DNA from: an uncultured Clostridia bacterium
GTDB lineage: Bacteria; Bacillota; Clostridia; Lachnospirales; Lachnospiraceae
NCBI GenBank assembly: GCA_947304065.1
Contig: CAMZAI010000006.1
Location: forward strand, 1-30,423
Reading direction: 5' to 3'
DNA: 30,423 nucleotides
Shown here piece after piece: positions 16,157 to 25,203 of the stretch. How positions within the stretch are numbered: position 1 is the first letter of the stretch; each line of letters starts with the position of its first letter. The position numbers and the translations under genes were made by a program. The notes below the pieces were generated by a model that was given only the letters and a program-made list of their open reading frames with translations, searched no databases and was not told where the DNA came from.

Positions 16157-19100
16157 GTGAACGATTACAGGATCAACGAAGGCGATTTTATACTGGAAAA
16201 CTATGACAGGAAAGCACCTTTTTCGAGTTTTCTGCCCGGACTTACCGGAGAAGACGGAATCCCCATGTGGGCTTTCTACACGAACCGCGGACAGGCGCTC
16301 GCGAGCCTCGGCGTCAACAGCAAGGCGGAAGCGATAATCGAGTTCAATCCCGCGTGCACCGAGTATGAGAATACCGCGCTCAAGGGCTACAGGACCTTTA
16401 TCCGCACCGAAGACGGCGTGTACGAGCCTTTCCGTTATGTCGGAAAAGCGAAAAGGACCATGACCGTGCGCAAGAACAGCCTGCGCATCGAAGAGGATTC
16501 GCCCGAATACGGTCTTAAAATCACTGTCGATTATTTTATACTCCCCAAAGAGCCGCTCGGCGCGCTTGTCAGACGCGTAAAGCTCGAGAACAGGGGCGGA
16601 GCGGACAGGAGCGTTGAGGTGCTCGACGGAGCCGCAAAGATCATCCCGAGAGGCATCAGCAACGGCCAGTTCCAGGAGATGGGCAATCTCTTCAAGAGCT
16701 GGACCGCGATCGGAAACATAGAGAAAAACGCGCCGATATTCGCGATGAGGGCCTCGACCGAGGACTCGGCGAAGGTCGACGAGATAAAGGACGGATATTT
16801 CTACGCGTGCGTATACGAGGGCAAAACGGCTCCGTTCATCTGCGACGCGGACGAGATATTCGGATGGGATACATCCCTTTGCGTCCCTGCGGGATTTGAG
16901 GAAAAAGGCCTTGACGGCATTCCTTTCTGCAGGGAGGTCGTAAACAAGGTACCCTGCGCGTTTACGCCGATCAAGGCGACGATCGGGGCAAACGGCGCGG
17001 CCGCATGGACCTCATATCTCGGCTTTGCGCCCTCCGCGCAGACGGTCAATGAGCGCCTGCTCTGGTACCTGGACGAGGGCTTTTCGAGAAGAAAGCTCGA
17101 GGAGGCCAATGAGCTCGCGGAAGAGCTGACCGCGGATGTCAGGACCGAAACATCGTCGGCTGCTTTCGACAAATACATCGAGCAGTGCTATTTGGACAAT
17201 TTCCTGCGCGGCGGTTATCCGGTACTGATGGGCGATTCGGTGCTCTATCTCTACAGCCGCAAGCACGGCGATCCCGAGCGCGATTACAACTTTTTCACGA
17301 TCGAGGGCGGCTATTATTCGCAGGGCAACGGCAATTTCAGGGATGTCTGCCAGAACCGCAGAAACGACGTATTTTTCTGTCCAGGACTTAAGGACTACAA
17401 TATCAGGTATTTTGTGAGCCTGATGCAGATGGACGGCTATAACCCGCTCGAGATCAGGCCCGCGACCTTCAGCGTCAAGACGGGCAAGATGGGCAAGGCG
17501 CTTTCACTGCTGCAGGACGCATGCGACAGCGCGGTATGCGGAAGCATCCTGGAGGGCAATTTTAAGCCCGCCGAGATTTTCAAGGCCGTAGAGAAATGCG
17601 GAGCAAAGCTCAGACGCAATCCCAAGGAGCTGGCCGAGGAGCTGATCCCGCTGTGCGACGAGCATATCGAGGCAGGCGCGCTCGAGGGCTACTGGAGCGA
17701 TCACTGGGATTATCTGATGGATCTGATCGAGAGCTATGCATCGGTATGGCCCGACAGGATGGACGAACTCATGAGCTCGAAGGGTTACCGCTTCTACGAC
17801 AGCGATATGGTCGTACGTCCGAGGAGCGAGACCTATGTATACGATAACGGAAAAGTCTGCCAGTACGAGTCGATGAAGAGAACGCCCGAAAAGGCGTCCG
17901 AGGAAGGCTTCGTGCCCGGTGCCACAAACTGGAAAAGGAACGCGGACGGCAGCTTCGTGGAGATCGGTTTTGCGGAAAAGCTGTTCACCCTCGTTCTCAA
18001 CAAATTCTCGACACTCGATTCCTACGGAATGGGTGTGGAGATGGAGGGCGGAAAGCCCGGCTGGAACGACGCGATGAACGGACTCCCCGCAATGTTCGCG
18101 AGCTCGATGCCCGAGACATTTGAACTGCGCAGACTGGCCGGATTCCTCGCCGGAAACGTGGGAGACGCCGACCTGGAGCTTCCCGCGGAAGTTGTGAAGT
18201 ATTACGAAGATATAGCGGAGCTGGTGCGTGAGTATCCCCTGCCTCTCCCCGCGGAGGAAGAAGAGGACGGCAACGAAGGCAATGCGGACTTTATCTACTG
18301 GGACCGCTGCGCATCTGCGCGTGAAGAGTACAGGAGCATCATCGCAAAGCCTCTTTGCGGCGCGATGAAGACGATCGCAGCGGGAGAAGCTAAGGCATTC
18401 CTTGCTGCGGTACTCGCAAGGCTCGACGCGGGCATCGAAAAAGCCGCAGTGCTCTACGGAAATAAGATACCTACATATTTCACGTTTGAGCCCACTTCTT
18501 ACGACGAGCATGTCAACAGGGAAGAGGGCAGGATCCATGTGAAGGTTAAGGGCTTCAGGGCAGGTTTTGTTCCGAGATTCCTCGAGGGTCCCGCCAGATA
18601 CCTGGCGATGAAGGCCGGCAGCAAAACCGGATTCTCACCGGACGCTGCCGGAGTACACGCGGATGTGCTCGCAAGCGGCCTCTACGACACGAAACTTAAG
18701 ATGTTCAAGACCAGCGAGTCGATCGAGGATCTCTCGCTCGGATACGGCAGGATCAGGGCATTTACGCCCGGATGGCTCGAGAGAGAGAGCATTTTCCTGC
18801 ACATGGAGTATAAGTATCTGTACGCTCTGCAGAAAAACGGTCTGTATGATGAATTCTACGATGCGATGAAGACGGCGTTCATTCCTTTCATGGATCCGGG
18901 CGTTTACGGCAGGAGCATCCTGGAAAACTCATCATTCATAGCATCGAGCGCGAACCCCGACGAGAGGGTTCACGGCAGAGGCTTTGTAGCGAGACTTTCG
19001 GGCTCTACGACCGAGGTCATCAGCATGTATATCCGCATGTTCGCGGGTGAGCGGCTGTTTACGGTCGGCGGGAACGGGCTTGAGATAAAGTTCGCGCCCA

Positions 19101-19348
19101 CACTCAGCGGCAGCTTCTTTAAAGAAGACGGTACCGCGTCATGGACATTTATGGGACAGTGCAGGATCGTTTACCACAACGCTTCGCGCAGGGCGACCTA
19201 CGGCGACAATGCCGCAAGGATCACATCGATGAAGCTGCTTACAACCCACGGACAGGTGATCGGGATCGAAGGCGACACCCTTTCGGGTGAAAACGCCGGG
19301 CTGCTCCGTTCGGGCGGCATCGTAAGGATCGACGCTGTTTTGGAATGA
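16157..19348 (+). CDS. Large GH94-clan glucan phosphorylase, likely beta-1,3-glucan phosphorylase
   Basis: A 1063-residue cytoplasmic enzyme (no signal peptide) with a GTG start 16 bases after the GH16 gene and a purine-rich ribosome site (AGAAGAGGAAGAG). It has an N-terminal beta-sandwich (~1-290), then an (alpha/alpha)6 barrel. Hallmarks include KHGDPERDYNFF, YYSQGNGNFRDVCQNRR (~390-410) and GKPGWNDAMNG with Asp638 as the probable proton donor by analogy with GH94. It would cleave a beta-glucan oligomer with phosphate to release glucose 1-phosphate. The ~1060-residue length exceeds cellobiose or laminaribiose phosphorylases (~800-900) and fits GH161/GH149 beta-1,3-glucan phosphorylases or GH94 beta-1,2-oligoglucan phosphorylases. 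The GH16/GH17 context favours beta-1,3. Family-level assignment between these is not settled by eye. Confidence 0.8.
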   Translation: MNDYRINEGDFILENYDRKAPFSSFLPGLTGEDGIPMWAFYTNRGQALASLGVNSKAEAIIEFNPACTEYENTALKGYRTFIRTEDGVYEPFRYVGKAKRTMTVRKNSLRIEEDSPEYGLKITVDYFILPKEPLGALVRRVKLENRGGADRSVEVLDGAAKIIPRGISNGQFQEMGNLFKSWTAIGNIEKNAPIFAMRASTEDSAKVDEIKDGYFYACVYEGKTAPFICDADEIFGWDTSLCVPAGFEEKGLDGIPFCREVVNKVPCAFTPIKATIGANGAAAWTSYLGFAPSAQTVNERLLWYLDEGFSRRKLEEANELAEELTADVRTETSSAAFDKYIEQCYLDNFLRGGYPVLMGDSVLYLYSRKHGDPERDYNFFTIEGGYYSQGNGNFRDVCQNRRNDVFFCPGLKDYNIRYFVSLMQMDGYNPLEIRPATFSVKTGKMGKALSLLQDACDSAVCGSILEGNFKPAEIFKAVEKCGAKLRRNPKELAEELIPLCDEHIEAGALEGYWSDHWDYLMDLIESYASVWPDRMDELMSSKGYRFYDSDMVVRPRSETYVYDNGKVCQYESMKRTPEKASEEGFVPGATNWKRNADGSFVEIGFAEKLFTLVLNKFSTLDSYGMGVEMEGGKPGWNDAMNGLPAMFASSMPETFELRRLAGFLAGNVGDADLELPAEVVKYYEDIAELVREYPLPLPAEEEEDGNEGNADFIYWDRCASAREEYRSIIAKPLCGAMKTIAAGEAKAFLAAVLARLDAGIEKAAVLYGNKIPTYFTFEPTSYDEHVNREEGRIHVKVKGFRAGFVPRFLEGPARYLAMKAGSKTGFSPDAAGVHADVLASGLYDTKLKMFKTSESIEDLSLGYGRIRAFTPGWLERESIFLHMEYKYLYALQKNGLYDEFYDAMKTAFIPFMDPGVYGRSILENSSFIASSANPDERVHGRGFVARLSGSTTEVISMYIRMFAGERLFTVGGNGLEIKFAPTLSGSFFKEDGTASWTFMGQCRIVYHNASRRATYGDNAARITSMKLLTTHGQVIGIEGDTLSGENAGLLRSGGIVRIDAVLE

Positions 19349-19363
19349 GATAAGAGGGATCGT

Positions 19364-20275
19364 ATGAAATACTGGAAAAATGATAAGGGTATATGCTATT
19401 CCGGCTTCCGCGAGGGACAGAGCCCGCGGACCGGCATATGCCCGAGTTACGCCGAGGTTGAGGAGGACCTGAGGATCCTCGTTGCCGACGGTTATAAATA
19501 TATCAGGATGTATGAGCCCAACGCGCATGCGCGCACGGCCTTAAGGGTCATCAGGGACAATAAGCTCCCTCTGCGCATGATGCTTGGCATAGACCCGAAA
19601 AGAGAATTCAACAATATAGGCTGCCCGTGGCTCAAGGAAAGCCTGAACGCCGCGAGACTCCAGAAGAATGCGGCGGCGAACGACAGGGCGATCAGGAATC
19701 TGATAACCCTGGCAAATGAGTATCCCGATGAGATCATGTGCGTATCGGTGGGCAATGAGAACCGTCCCGGCTGGGGCGCGGATCTCGTGACCGCGGACCG
19801 TCTGATCGAGTTCGCGACGGCTCTCAGGGCCGGCTGCAAACAGCCGATTACCTATAACGAGGGTACATCGGAGTGGCTGCAGCTGGAAGATCTGGTAGAA
19901 AAGATCGATATCATCTCGATCCACAGCTACCCGCTCTGGAACGGTATATCCTCCGACAAGGCGCTGGCAGCCAATCAGGAGGACTACAGGATGATCAAGG
20001 CGCGCTATCCCGAGAAGGAAGTTATTTTCACCGAGTGCGGATGGGCGACCATGAGCAACGGAAAATCGATGGACAGCACACAGGCCAACGAAGAAACCCA
20101 GGTACAGTATCTGACATCTCTCTGGGAATGGGCGGAGGCCGAGGACATCGGAGTATTCGTATTTGAAGCATTTGACGAGCCCTGGAAGGGCGGAGACGAT
20201 GAAAATGAGCCCGAGAAGCATTGGGGCATCTACAACGTGAACAGGACCAAAAAAAGTGCGTGGGTGAGGGAATAA
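19364..20275 (+). CDS. Cytoplasmic GH17-type beta-1,3-glucanase/glucosidase
   Basis: A 303-residue TIM-barrel protein with GH17-type signatures: acid/base Glu132 in SVGNENRPGW and nucleophile Glu224 in IFTECGWA, plus the early strand YKYIRMYEPN. GH17 enzymes act on beta-1,3-glucans. There is no signal peptide and no accessory domain, so it should act on imported oligosaccharides, by hydrolysis or possibly transglycosylation, alongside the phosphorylases. It starts 15 bases after the phosphorylase gene, with AGAGGG as ribosome site, and is followed after 6 bases by the regulator gene. GH17 in Firmicutes is less common than GH16, and a related clan GH-A family cannot be fully excluded. Confidence 0.8.
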   Translation: MKYWKNDKGICYSGFREGQSPRTGICPSYAEVEEDLRILVADGYKYIRMYEPNAHARTALRVIRDNKLPLRMMLGIDPKREFNNIGCPWLKESLNAARLQKNAAANDRAIRNLITLANEYPDEIMCVSVGNENRPGWGADLVTADRLIEFATALRAGCKQPITYNEGTSEWLQLEDLVEKIDIISIHSYPLWNGISSDKALAANQEDYRMIKARYPEKEVIFTECGWATMSNGKSMDSTQANEETQVQYLTSLWEWAEAEDIGVFVFEAFDEPWKGGDDENEPEKHWGIYNVNRTKKSAWVRE

Positions 20276-20281
20276 AACGAT

Positions 20282-21283
20282 ATGGTTACGATCAAGGATG
20301 TTGCGCGCGAATCGCATGTAGCGATCTCTACGGTATCTAATGTACTGAACAATGTCGGAAACGTCAGCGAAGAGACGACCAAGCGCGTGCTTGAGACCGT
20401 TGAAAGGCTCAAGTACGTTCCGAACGTCAATGCGAAGTATCTGAAGACCAGTAAAAAGAATACGGTCGGACTTTTCCTGTCGAGCGTACAGGGAGATTTC
20501 TACAGACAGCTGGTGCAGGCGGTCCATCTGCAGTGCAAGATGAACGGCTATGTGCTTAACATTTATGTAAGCAATGAGAATACCAGCGAAGAGATATACA
20601 GCATGATCTTAAGCTCGGGCGTTGAAGGCGCGATCATAATGAACGACGGCTTCGGCGACAATTACATCGAGAGGCTTGAGCGCATCAACATGCCTATCGT
20701 GTTCATCGACCGCGAATACTGCTCGGAAAAGGTATCGAGCGTTGTCATAGACAATGCGAGCGGCGCCGAGCAGGCGGTAGAATACCTCATCAAGATGGGA
20801 CACAAGCGCATCGGCTATGTCCACGGAGTACCGAATTTCGATGAAAAGGCCCGTTTCGAGGCATATAAGAGGACACTCGCGAGATACAATTTCCCGGTCG
20901 AGGAGAAATTCATCCTGAACGGTTACTTCGAAGAAGCGATCGCGTACAGCGAGATGTATCTGCTGCTCGTACGCGGCGGTGAGCTGCCCGACGCTTTCTT
21001 CTGCGCGAACGATGAAATGGCGTGGGGCTGTATCCGCGCGATGAAGCAGATGGGCATACAGGTGCCCGAGCAGGTGAGCGTGATCGGTTTTGACGATACG
21101 ATCCTTGCGCAATACTACAGGCCGGGTCTTACCACGATCCATTCACCTGTCGTAGAACTCGGCAGCAAGAGCGCGACCGAGGTCATCAGACTGATCAGGC
21201 GCGAGGGACTTGACGAGGGCATGAGCATCAGGCTGAAGCCCGAACTGGTCCTCAGAGACTCCTGCAGGCTTTCGGGAAACTGA
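20282..21283 (+). CDS. LacI-family transcriptional regulator
   Basis: A 333-residue sugar-responsive repressor. Residues 2-22 are a textbook LacI helix-turn-helix (VTIKDVARESHVAISTVSNV), followed by the hinge helix (~47-58) and a two-lobed periplasmic-binding-like effector domain (~60-330) with typical blocks VVIDNASGAEQAVEYLI, GHKRIGYVHG, FCANDEMAWG and VIGFDDT. It lies between enzyme genes of the operon it probably controls, 6 bases after GH17, so it would be autoregulated. Its likely sites are the CG-centred palindromes around the promoter at 1843-1924. The inducer is probably a beta-1,3-gluco-oligosaccharide such as laminaribiose; this is inference. Confidence 0.93.
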   Translation: MVTIKDVARESHVAISTVSNVLNNVGNVSEETTKRVLETVERLKYVPNVNAKYLKTSKKNTVGLFLSSVQGDFYRQLVQAVHLQCKMNGYVLNIYVSNENTSEEIYSMILSSGVEGAIIMNDGFGDNYIERLERINMPIVFIDREYCSEKVSSVVIDNASGAEQAVEYLIKMGHKRIGYVHGVPNFDEKARFEAYKRTLARYNFPVEEKFILNGYFEEAIAYSEMYLLLVRGGELPDAFFCANDEMAWGCIRAMKQMGIQVPEQVSVIGFDDTILAQYYRPGLTTIHSPVVELGSKSATEVIRLIRREGLDEGMSIRLKPELVLRDSCRLSGN

Positions 21284-21300
21284 TAATAACGGGATTTACG

Positions 21301-23826
21301 GTGAACGGCATGGGATATACATTTCTTGACGATAAAGGAACATTTGAGCTTAAAGGCGCGGGCGCGAACTCGTACCTGTATTTTCCGCTGTGCAATGAAG
21401 CGGGGCTGATGGGCAGCATAACGCCCGACGGCGGCGGAGATCTGATGCTCGATCAGAATCACTTCATACTGCCTCCGACAAGCTCGTTCGACCTTCACAA
21501 CAATAAGAGCAAGAGGAATTTCTGGCTCAGGTTTGAGGACGGCGCGTTAAGGTCCGCGCTCGGAGCTTCCGTTTGGCAGAAAGCGGACGGAACAGGCCCC
21601 GAAACGATAACGGTACGCGCGGGGCTTTTGTGGCATGAGAGCATACTCGATATAGCATACGGAGAAAATAAGCTCCGCTCCGAGGTTTTAAGCTTTATAC
21701 CCGCTGACGCGACAAAGGCGCAGATCATGCGCGTAAGGCTCACCAATACCGGAGAGGCTGCGGCTGTATTTGAAGCGGCGGCAGTGATACCGATGTACGG
21801 GCGCTCGGCGGTGAACCTGCGCGATCACAGACACGTGACCAGCCTGCTGAACCGTATCACGACGGAGGAATACGGAGTAAGGCTTAAGCCGACGCTCAGC
21901 TTTGACGAGAGAGGACATCTGAAGAATACAACCGAGTATTTTGTCCTCGGATGCGGCGGAAACGGAGAGGCGCCCGCGGCATTCCTGCCTACGGTCGATC
22001 ATGTGATCGGAGAAGGCGGAGACTACGAATATCCCCGCGGTATGATCTGCGAAAAGGGCAGTACGCTGGCATTGAATGGTGTTTCATTGTGGGAAAGCTT
22101 CGAGGGAGTTGAGGCAGCAGGCGGTCTGATATTTGAAAAATGCAGCCTGAAGCCCGGAGAAAGCCGTGAATATATGATTTTTACCGGCGCGCGTGAGGCG
22201 GATGACGCTTATAACGGTGCCGAAGAGATAATGGAAAGATACGGGAGCAGTTCCAAGGTAGGGGCTGCGCTCGAAGAAAACGCAAAGTTCTGGCTGGAAA
22301 AGGCAAGAGCGGGACTGGGATACAGACATGGTGCCGACGACAGGCAGGGGACCGACCGAAGACAGAATTACAAACTCTGGGTGGCAGCGGAGCCGGTGCT
22401 TCGAAGGATATTCGGCTGTTCGTTCCTGCCTTACCACGACTACGGCAAGGGCGGACGCGGATGGAGAGACCTGTGGCAGGACTGCCTGGCACTGATGCTC
22501 GGAGATCCGGGATCGGTCAGGGACCTGCTGATCAATAATTTCGCCGGAGTCAGGGCGGACGGAACCAATGCAACGATCATCGGCAGCAAACCCGGTGAGT
22601 TCATAGCGGACCGCAACGGTATCGCGAGAGTCTGGATGGACCACGGAGTATGGCCCTGGATCACGATGCAGCTCTATATCGAGCTCTCGGGCGATACCGG
22701 CATAATGGATACCGAGCAGGTATATTTTAAGGACAGGCTGTGCATGAGAGCAAAGGCTGCGGATGACGCGAACGACGGCATCTACGACGCGGCGGACGGC
22801 AGTCCGACAACACTTCTTCGCAGCGCGGACGGCGGTATCTACTGCGGAAGCGTCCTCGAGCATGTCCTGATGATGCACATAACGACCGCCTGTGAGACCG
22901 GCGATCACGGAAATATGCTGCTGCGCGGCGCGGACTGGAACGACGCACTCGATATGGCTCCGGACAGGGGCGAGAGTGTCGCTTTTACGGCGGCCTATGC
23001 GGGCAATCTGAAAACGCTCGCGGAGTTTATCGCAAAGAAGGGCGGCAGCGTAAAGCTGCTGGCTGAGCTTTCGGAGCTTACGGACAAGCTGTATGAGATA
23101 TGCCGCGATCCGAACGGAGACAGCGATGCCGCAAAGATAAAGGAAACATCCGCGAAAAAACGTGAGATACTTAATAAATACTGTGACAGTGTGCGCCATA
23201 CGGTTTCGGGAAAGACGGTTGAACGTGATTCAACAGAGCTGGCCGCAGAGCTTAGATGCATCGCGGACTCGGTCATGGAGCATATAAGAGCTCATGAGAA
23301 GCTCACGAGCGGCGAGTATACCTGGTTTAACGGCTATTACGACAACGAGGGCAAGGCTGCGGAGAGTATTGAGGACGGCAGGCTGATGCTCACGGGCGCG
23401 GTATTTACGATAATGTCCGGGACCGCTCCCGACGGGGATATTCCCGGTATGCTTAAAGCCGCCGAACGCTTCCTTTTCCGCGAGGAGATCGGAGGCTGCA
23501 GGCTCAATACCCGTTTTGAGGACGAAGAGGCCTATGCGCACAAGCTCGGGCGAATGTTCGGTTTTGCTTACGGAACAAAGGAAAACGGCGCGGTGTTCTG
23601 CCATATGGCCGTAATGTTCGCGTATGCGCTGCTGATCAGGGGTTTTGCCGATGCGGCCGACAGGGTGATCGGCGCGCTCACCGGCCAGAGCATGGATTTT
23701 GAGGAAGCAAGGATATATCCCGGCATCCCGGAGTATTTTGACGCGAACGGACGCGGCATGTATCCGTACCTTACCGGAGCAGCGAGCTGGCTGCTGCTGT
23801 ACTGGTACAGACGCGGGAACAGATGA
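21301..23826 (+). CDS. GH94 phosphorylase, probably laminaribiose phosphorylase
   Basis: An 841-residue cytoplasmic enzyme. The first start is GTG 21301; an ATG at 21310 is an alternative, since the ribosome site (GGGATT) is weak for either. Residues ~1-280 form the beta-sandwich (YFPLCNEAGLMGSITPDGGGD; LRDHRHVTSLLNR); a helical barrel follows with YHDYGKGGRGWRDLWQD, VWMDHGVWPW and RGADWNDALDM. Asp548 of the WND motif is the probable proton donor. The N-terminal blocks resemble what I recall of laminaribiose phosphorylase from Paenibacillus, and the context agrees: it would split laminaribiose plus phosphate into glucose 1-phosphate and glucose, finishing what the larger phosphorylase starts. 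Cellobiose or another disaccharide cannot be ruled out. Confidence 0.82.
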   Translation: MNGMGYTFLDDKGTFELKGAGANSYLYFPLCNEAGLMGSITPDGGGDLMLDQNHFILPPTSSFDLHNNKSKRNFWLRFEDGALRSALGASVWQKADGTGPETITVRAGLLWHESILDIAYGENKLRSEVLSFIPADATKAQIMRVRLTNTGEAAAVFEAAAVIPMYGRSAVNLRDHRHVTSLLNRITTEEYGVRLKPTLSFDERGHLKNTTEYFVLGCGGNGEAPAAFLPTVDHVIGEGGDYEYPRGMICEKGSTLALNGVSLWESFEGVEAAGGLIFEKCSLKPGESREYMIFTGAREADDAYNGAEEIMERYGSSSKVGAALEENAKFWLEKARAGLGYRHGADDRQGTDRRQNYKLWVAAEPVLRRIFGCSFLPYHDYGKGGRGWRDLWQDCLALMLGDPGSVRDLLINNFAGVRADGTNATIIGSKPGEFIADRNGIARVWMDHGVWPWITMQLYIELSGDTGIMDTEQVYFKDRLCMRAKAADDANDGIYDAADGSPTTLLRSADGGIYCGSVLEHVLMMHITTACETGDHGNMLLRGADWNDALDMAPDRGESVAFTAAYAGNLKTLAEFIAKKGGSVKLLAELSELTDKLYEICRDPNGDSDAAKIKETSAKKREILNKYCDSVRHTVSGKTVERDSTELAAELRCIADSVMEHIRAHEKLTSGEYTWFNGYYDNEGKAAESIEDGRLMLTGAVFTIMSGTAPDGDIPGMLKAAERFLFREEIGGCRLNTRFEDEEAYAHKLGRMFGFAYGTKENGAVFCHMAVMFAYALLIRGFADAADRVIGALTGQSMDFEEARIYPGIPEYFDANGRGMYPYLTGAASWLLLYWYRRGNR

Positions 23827-23852
23827 AAACAAAGGAAGAGGAGAGTAACGAA

Positions 23853-25166
23853 ATGAAGGCATTTATCACCGATTACAACAACAACAGATTCTGGCAAGAA
23901 ATGCCTGAATTTGAAAAAGGCGAGAACGCCATGAGGACTGTCCGCGTGTACAGGGACTGCAAATACCAGACGATCCGCGGCTTCGGCGGCGCATTTACGC
24001 AGGCGAGCGGATACAGCTACAATCTGCTGCCCGAGGATAAACGCGAGGAATTTGCAAAGGCATATTTCTCCGAGGACGGCCTTGCGTACAATCTCGGACG
24101 CATACATATCAACAGCTGTGATTTTGCGCTCGGAAACTATATCTACATCAAAGGCGAGGACGATCCGCTGGATAACTTTGACCTTTCCATCGACGAGAAA
24201 TACATCCTTCCCCTGCTCAAGGCAGCGGAAAAGTACGGAGAGATCGAGCTTTTCGCGACTCCCTGGAGCCCGCCCGCGTACATGAAGACCAACGACGATA
24301 TGAACCACGGCGGAAGGCTTAAGAAAGAGTATTACGGCAAGTGGGCGGATTATATCGTTAAATTCGTTCTGGAGATGAAAAAGCGCGGAGCAAATATCGT
24401 GAGGATGTCGATCCAGAATGAGCCCGCAGCCGTACAGACATGGGATTCATGCATCTACGATGCCGAAGAGGAAGGCATTTTTGCGGCTTCGTTCCTCGGA
24501 CCGAAGCTCGAAGAGGCGGGACTCGGGGATATCAAACTCTTTGTATGGGATCACAACAAGGAGATGCTTTGGGACCGCGCAAAGGGTTCCATGAGCGTAA
24601 AGAATGCAGATAAGTATATCAAAGGCTTTGCGTTCCACTGGTACACCGGAGATCATTTTGACGCGATCGGCATCACACACGACGCATTCCCCGACAAGGA
24701 GCTGTTCTTTACCGAGGGCTGCGTGGAATACAGCCGTTTTGCGGATTCCGGCGAGGTAGGAAAGGCGGAGATGTACGCGCACGACATGCTCGGAAACCTG
24801 AATGCGGGAGCGAACGGCATCATTGACTGGAACCTGCTGCTCGATTCCAAGGGCGGACCCAATCATGTGCAGAATTTCTGTGCCTCGCCTGTTATGTGCA
24901 GGGAGGATTTTTCTGATTTTGAGAAGCGCCTCAGCTACTACTACATCGGGCATTTCAGCCGTTATATCAGGAAAGGCGCAGTTCGCCTCGCAACCTCGAG
25001 ATTTACCGACGCGGTCGAGGCAGGCGCATTTGAGAATCCCGACGGCAGCGTTGCTGTACTGCTGCTCAACCGCACGGACAGCGATAACTGGTTCTGCCTG
25101 ACAGACGGCTCCGAGAGCAGGACATTTACCCTGCCCGCGCACAGCATTGTGACGGTACTTATGTAA
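23853..25166 (+). CDS. Cytoplasmic GH30 glucosidase
   Basis: A 437-residue GH30 enzyme with the catalytic pair Glu190 (acid/base, SIQNEPAAVQTWDSC) and Glu288 (nucleophile, FFTEGCVEYSRF), and the family's N-terminal IRGFGGAFT and FATPWSPPAYMK blocks. The C-terminal ~60 residues are the usual beta-sandwich. GH30 subgroups include glucosylceramidases, beta-1,6-glucanases and beta-glucosidases. With no signal peptide and a beta-1,3-glucan operon context, removal of beta-1,6 side branches or terminal glucose from imported oligomers is likely. The start at 23853 has GGAAGAGGAG (23834-23843); an ATG at 23823 overlapping the previous stop codon is less likely. It is the last operon gene, yet no clear terminator follows. 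Confidence 0.85.
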   Translation: MKAFITDYNNNRFWQEMPEFEKGENAMRTVRVYRDCKYQTIRGFGGAFTQASGYSYNLLPEDKREEFAKAYFSEDGLAYNLGRIHINSCDFALGNYIYIKGEDDPLDNFDLSIDEKYILPLLKAAEKYGEIELFATPWSPPAYMKTNDDMNHGGRLKKEYYGKWADYIVKFVLEMKKRGANIVRMSIQNEPAAVQTWDSCIYDAEEEGIFAASFLGPKLEEAGLGDIKLFVWDHNKEMLWDRAKGSMSVKNADKYIKGFAFHWYTGDHFDAIGITHDAFPDKELFFTEGCVEYSRFADSGEVGKAEMYAHDMLGNLNAGANGIIDWNLLLDSKGGPNHVQNFCASPVMCREDFSDFEKRLSYYYIGHFSRYIRKGAVRLATSRFTDAVEAGAFENPDGSVAVLLLNRTDSDNWFCLTDGSESRTFTLPAHSIVTVLM

Positions 25167-25169
25167 ATC

Positions 25170-25197
25170 TTGACACGGACCGATAATCTGATATAAT
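25170..25197 (+). promoter_or_regulatory. Strong sigma-A-type promoter of the XRE gene
   Basis: TTGACA (25170-25175) and TATAAT (25192-25197) are both perfect consensus boxes, 16 bases apart. The predicted start near 25204 leaves a leader of about 165 bases before the XRE ATG. The -35 box begins 4 bases after the GH30 stop codon. Confidence 0.8.
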
Positions 25198-25203
25198 CAT
25201 TTT

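Larger units (their letters stand above)
1898..25166 (+). other. Predicted beta-1,3-glucan uptake and phosphorolysis operon
   Basis: Fourteen genes run in one direction from the promoter at 1863-1891 to the end of the GH30 gene. Gaps are 98, 39, 58, 17, -11, 32, 13, 30, 16, 15, 6, 17 and 26 bases, and I found no further promoter and only one internal terminator-like hairpin (after the first gene). The enzyme set (GH16 outside; a large phosphorylase, GH17, GH94 and GH30 inside) points to beta-1,3-glucan. Whether the whole 23 kb is one transcript or has weak internal starts is not visible. Confidence 0.7.

Noticed and set aside
17504..18538. A 344-residue minus-strand open frame, and similar long antisense frames (for example 13227-14204, 19541-20527, 22084-23199).
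   Set aside because: They lie opposite genes with clear domains and catalytic motifs, have no ribosome sites, and are arginine/histidine-rich with no recognisable fold; they arise from codon bias of the real genes.
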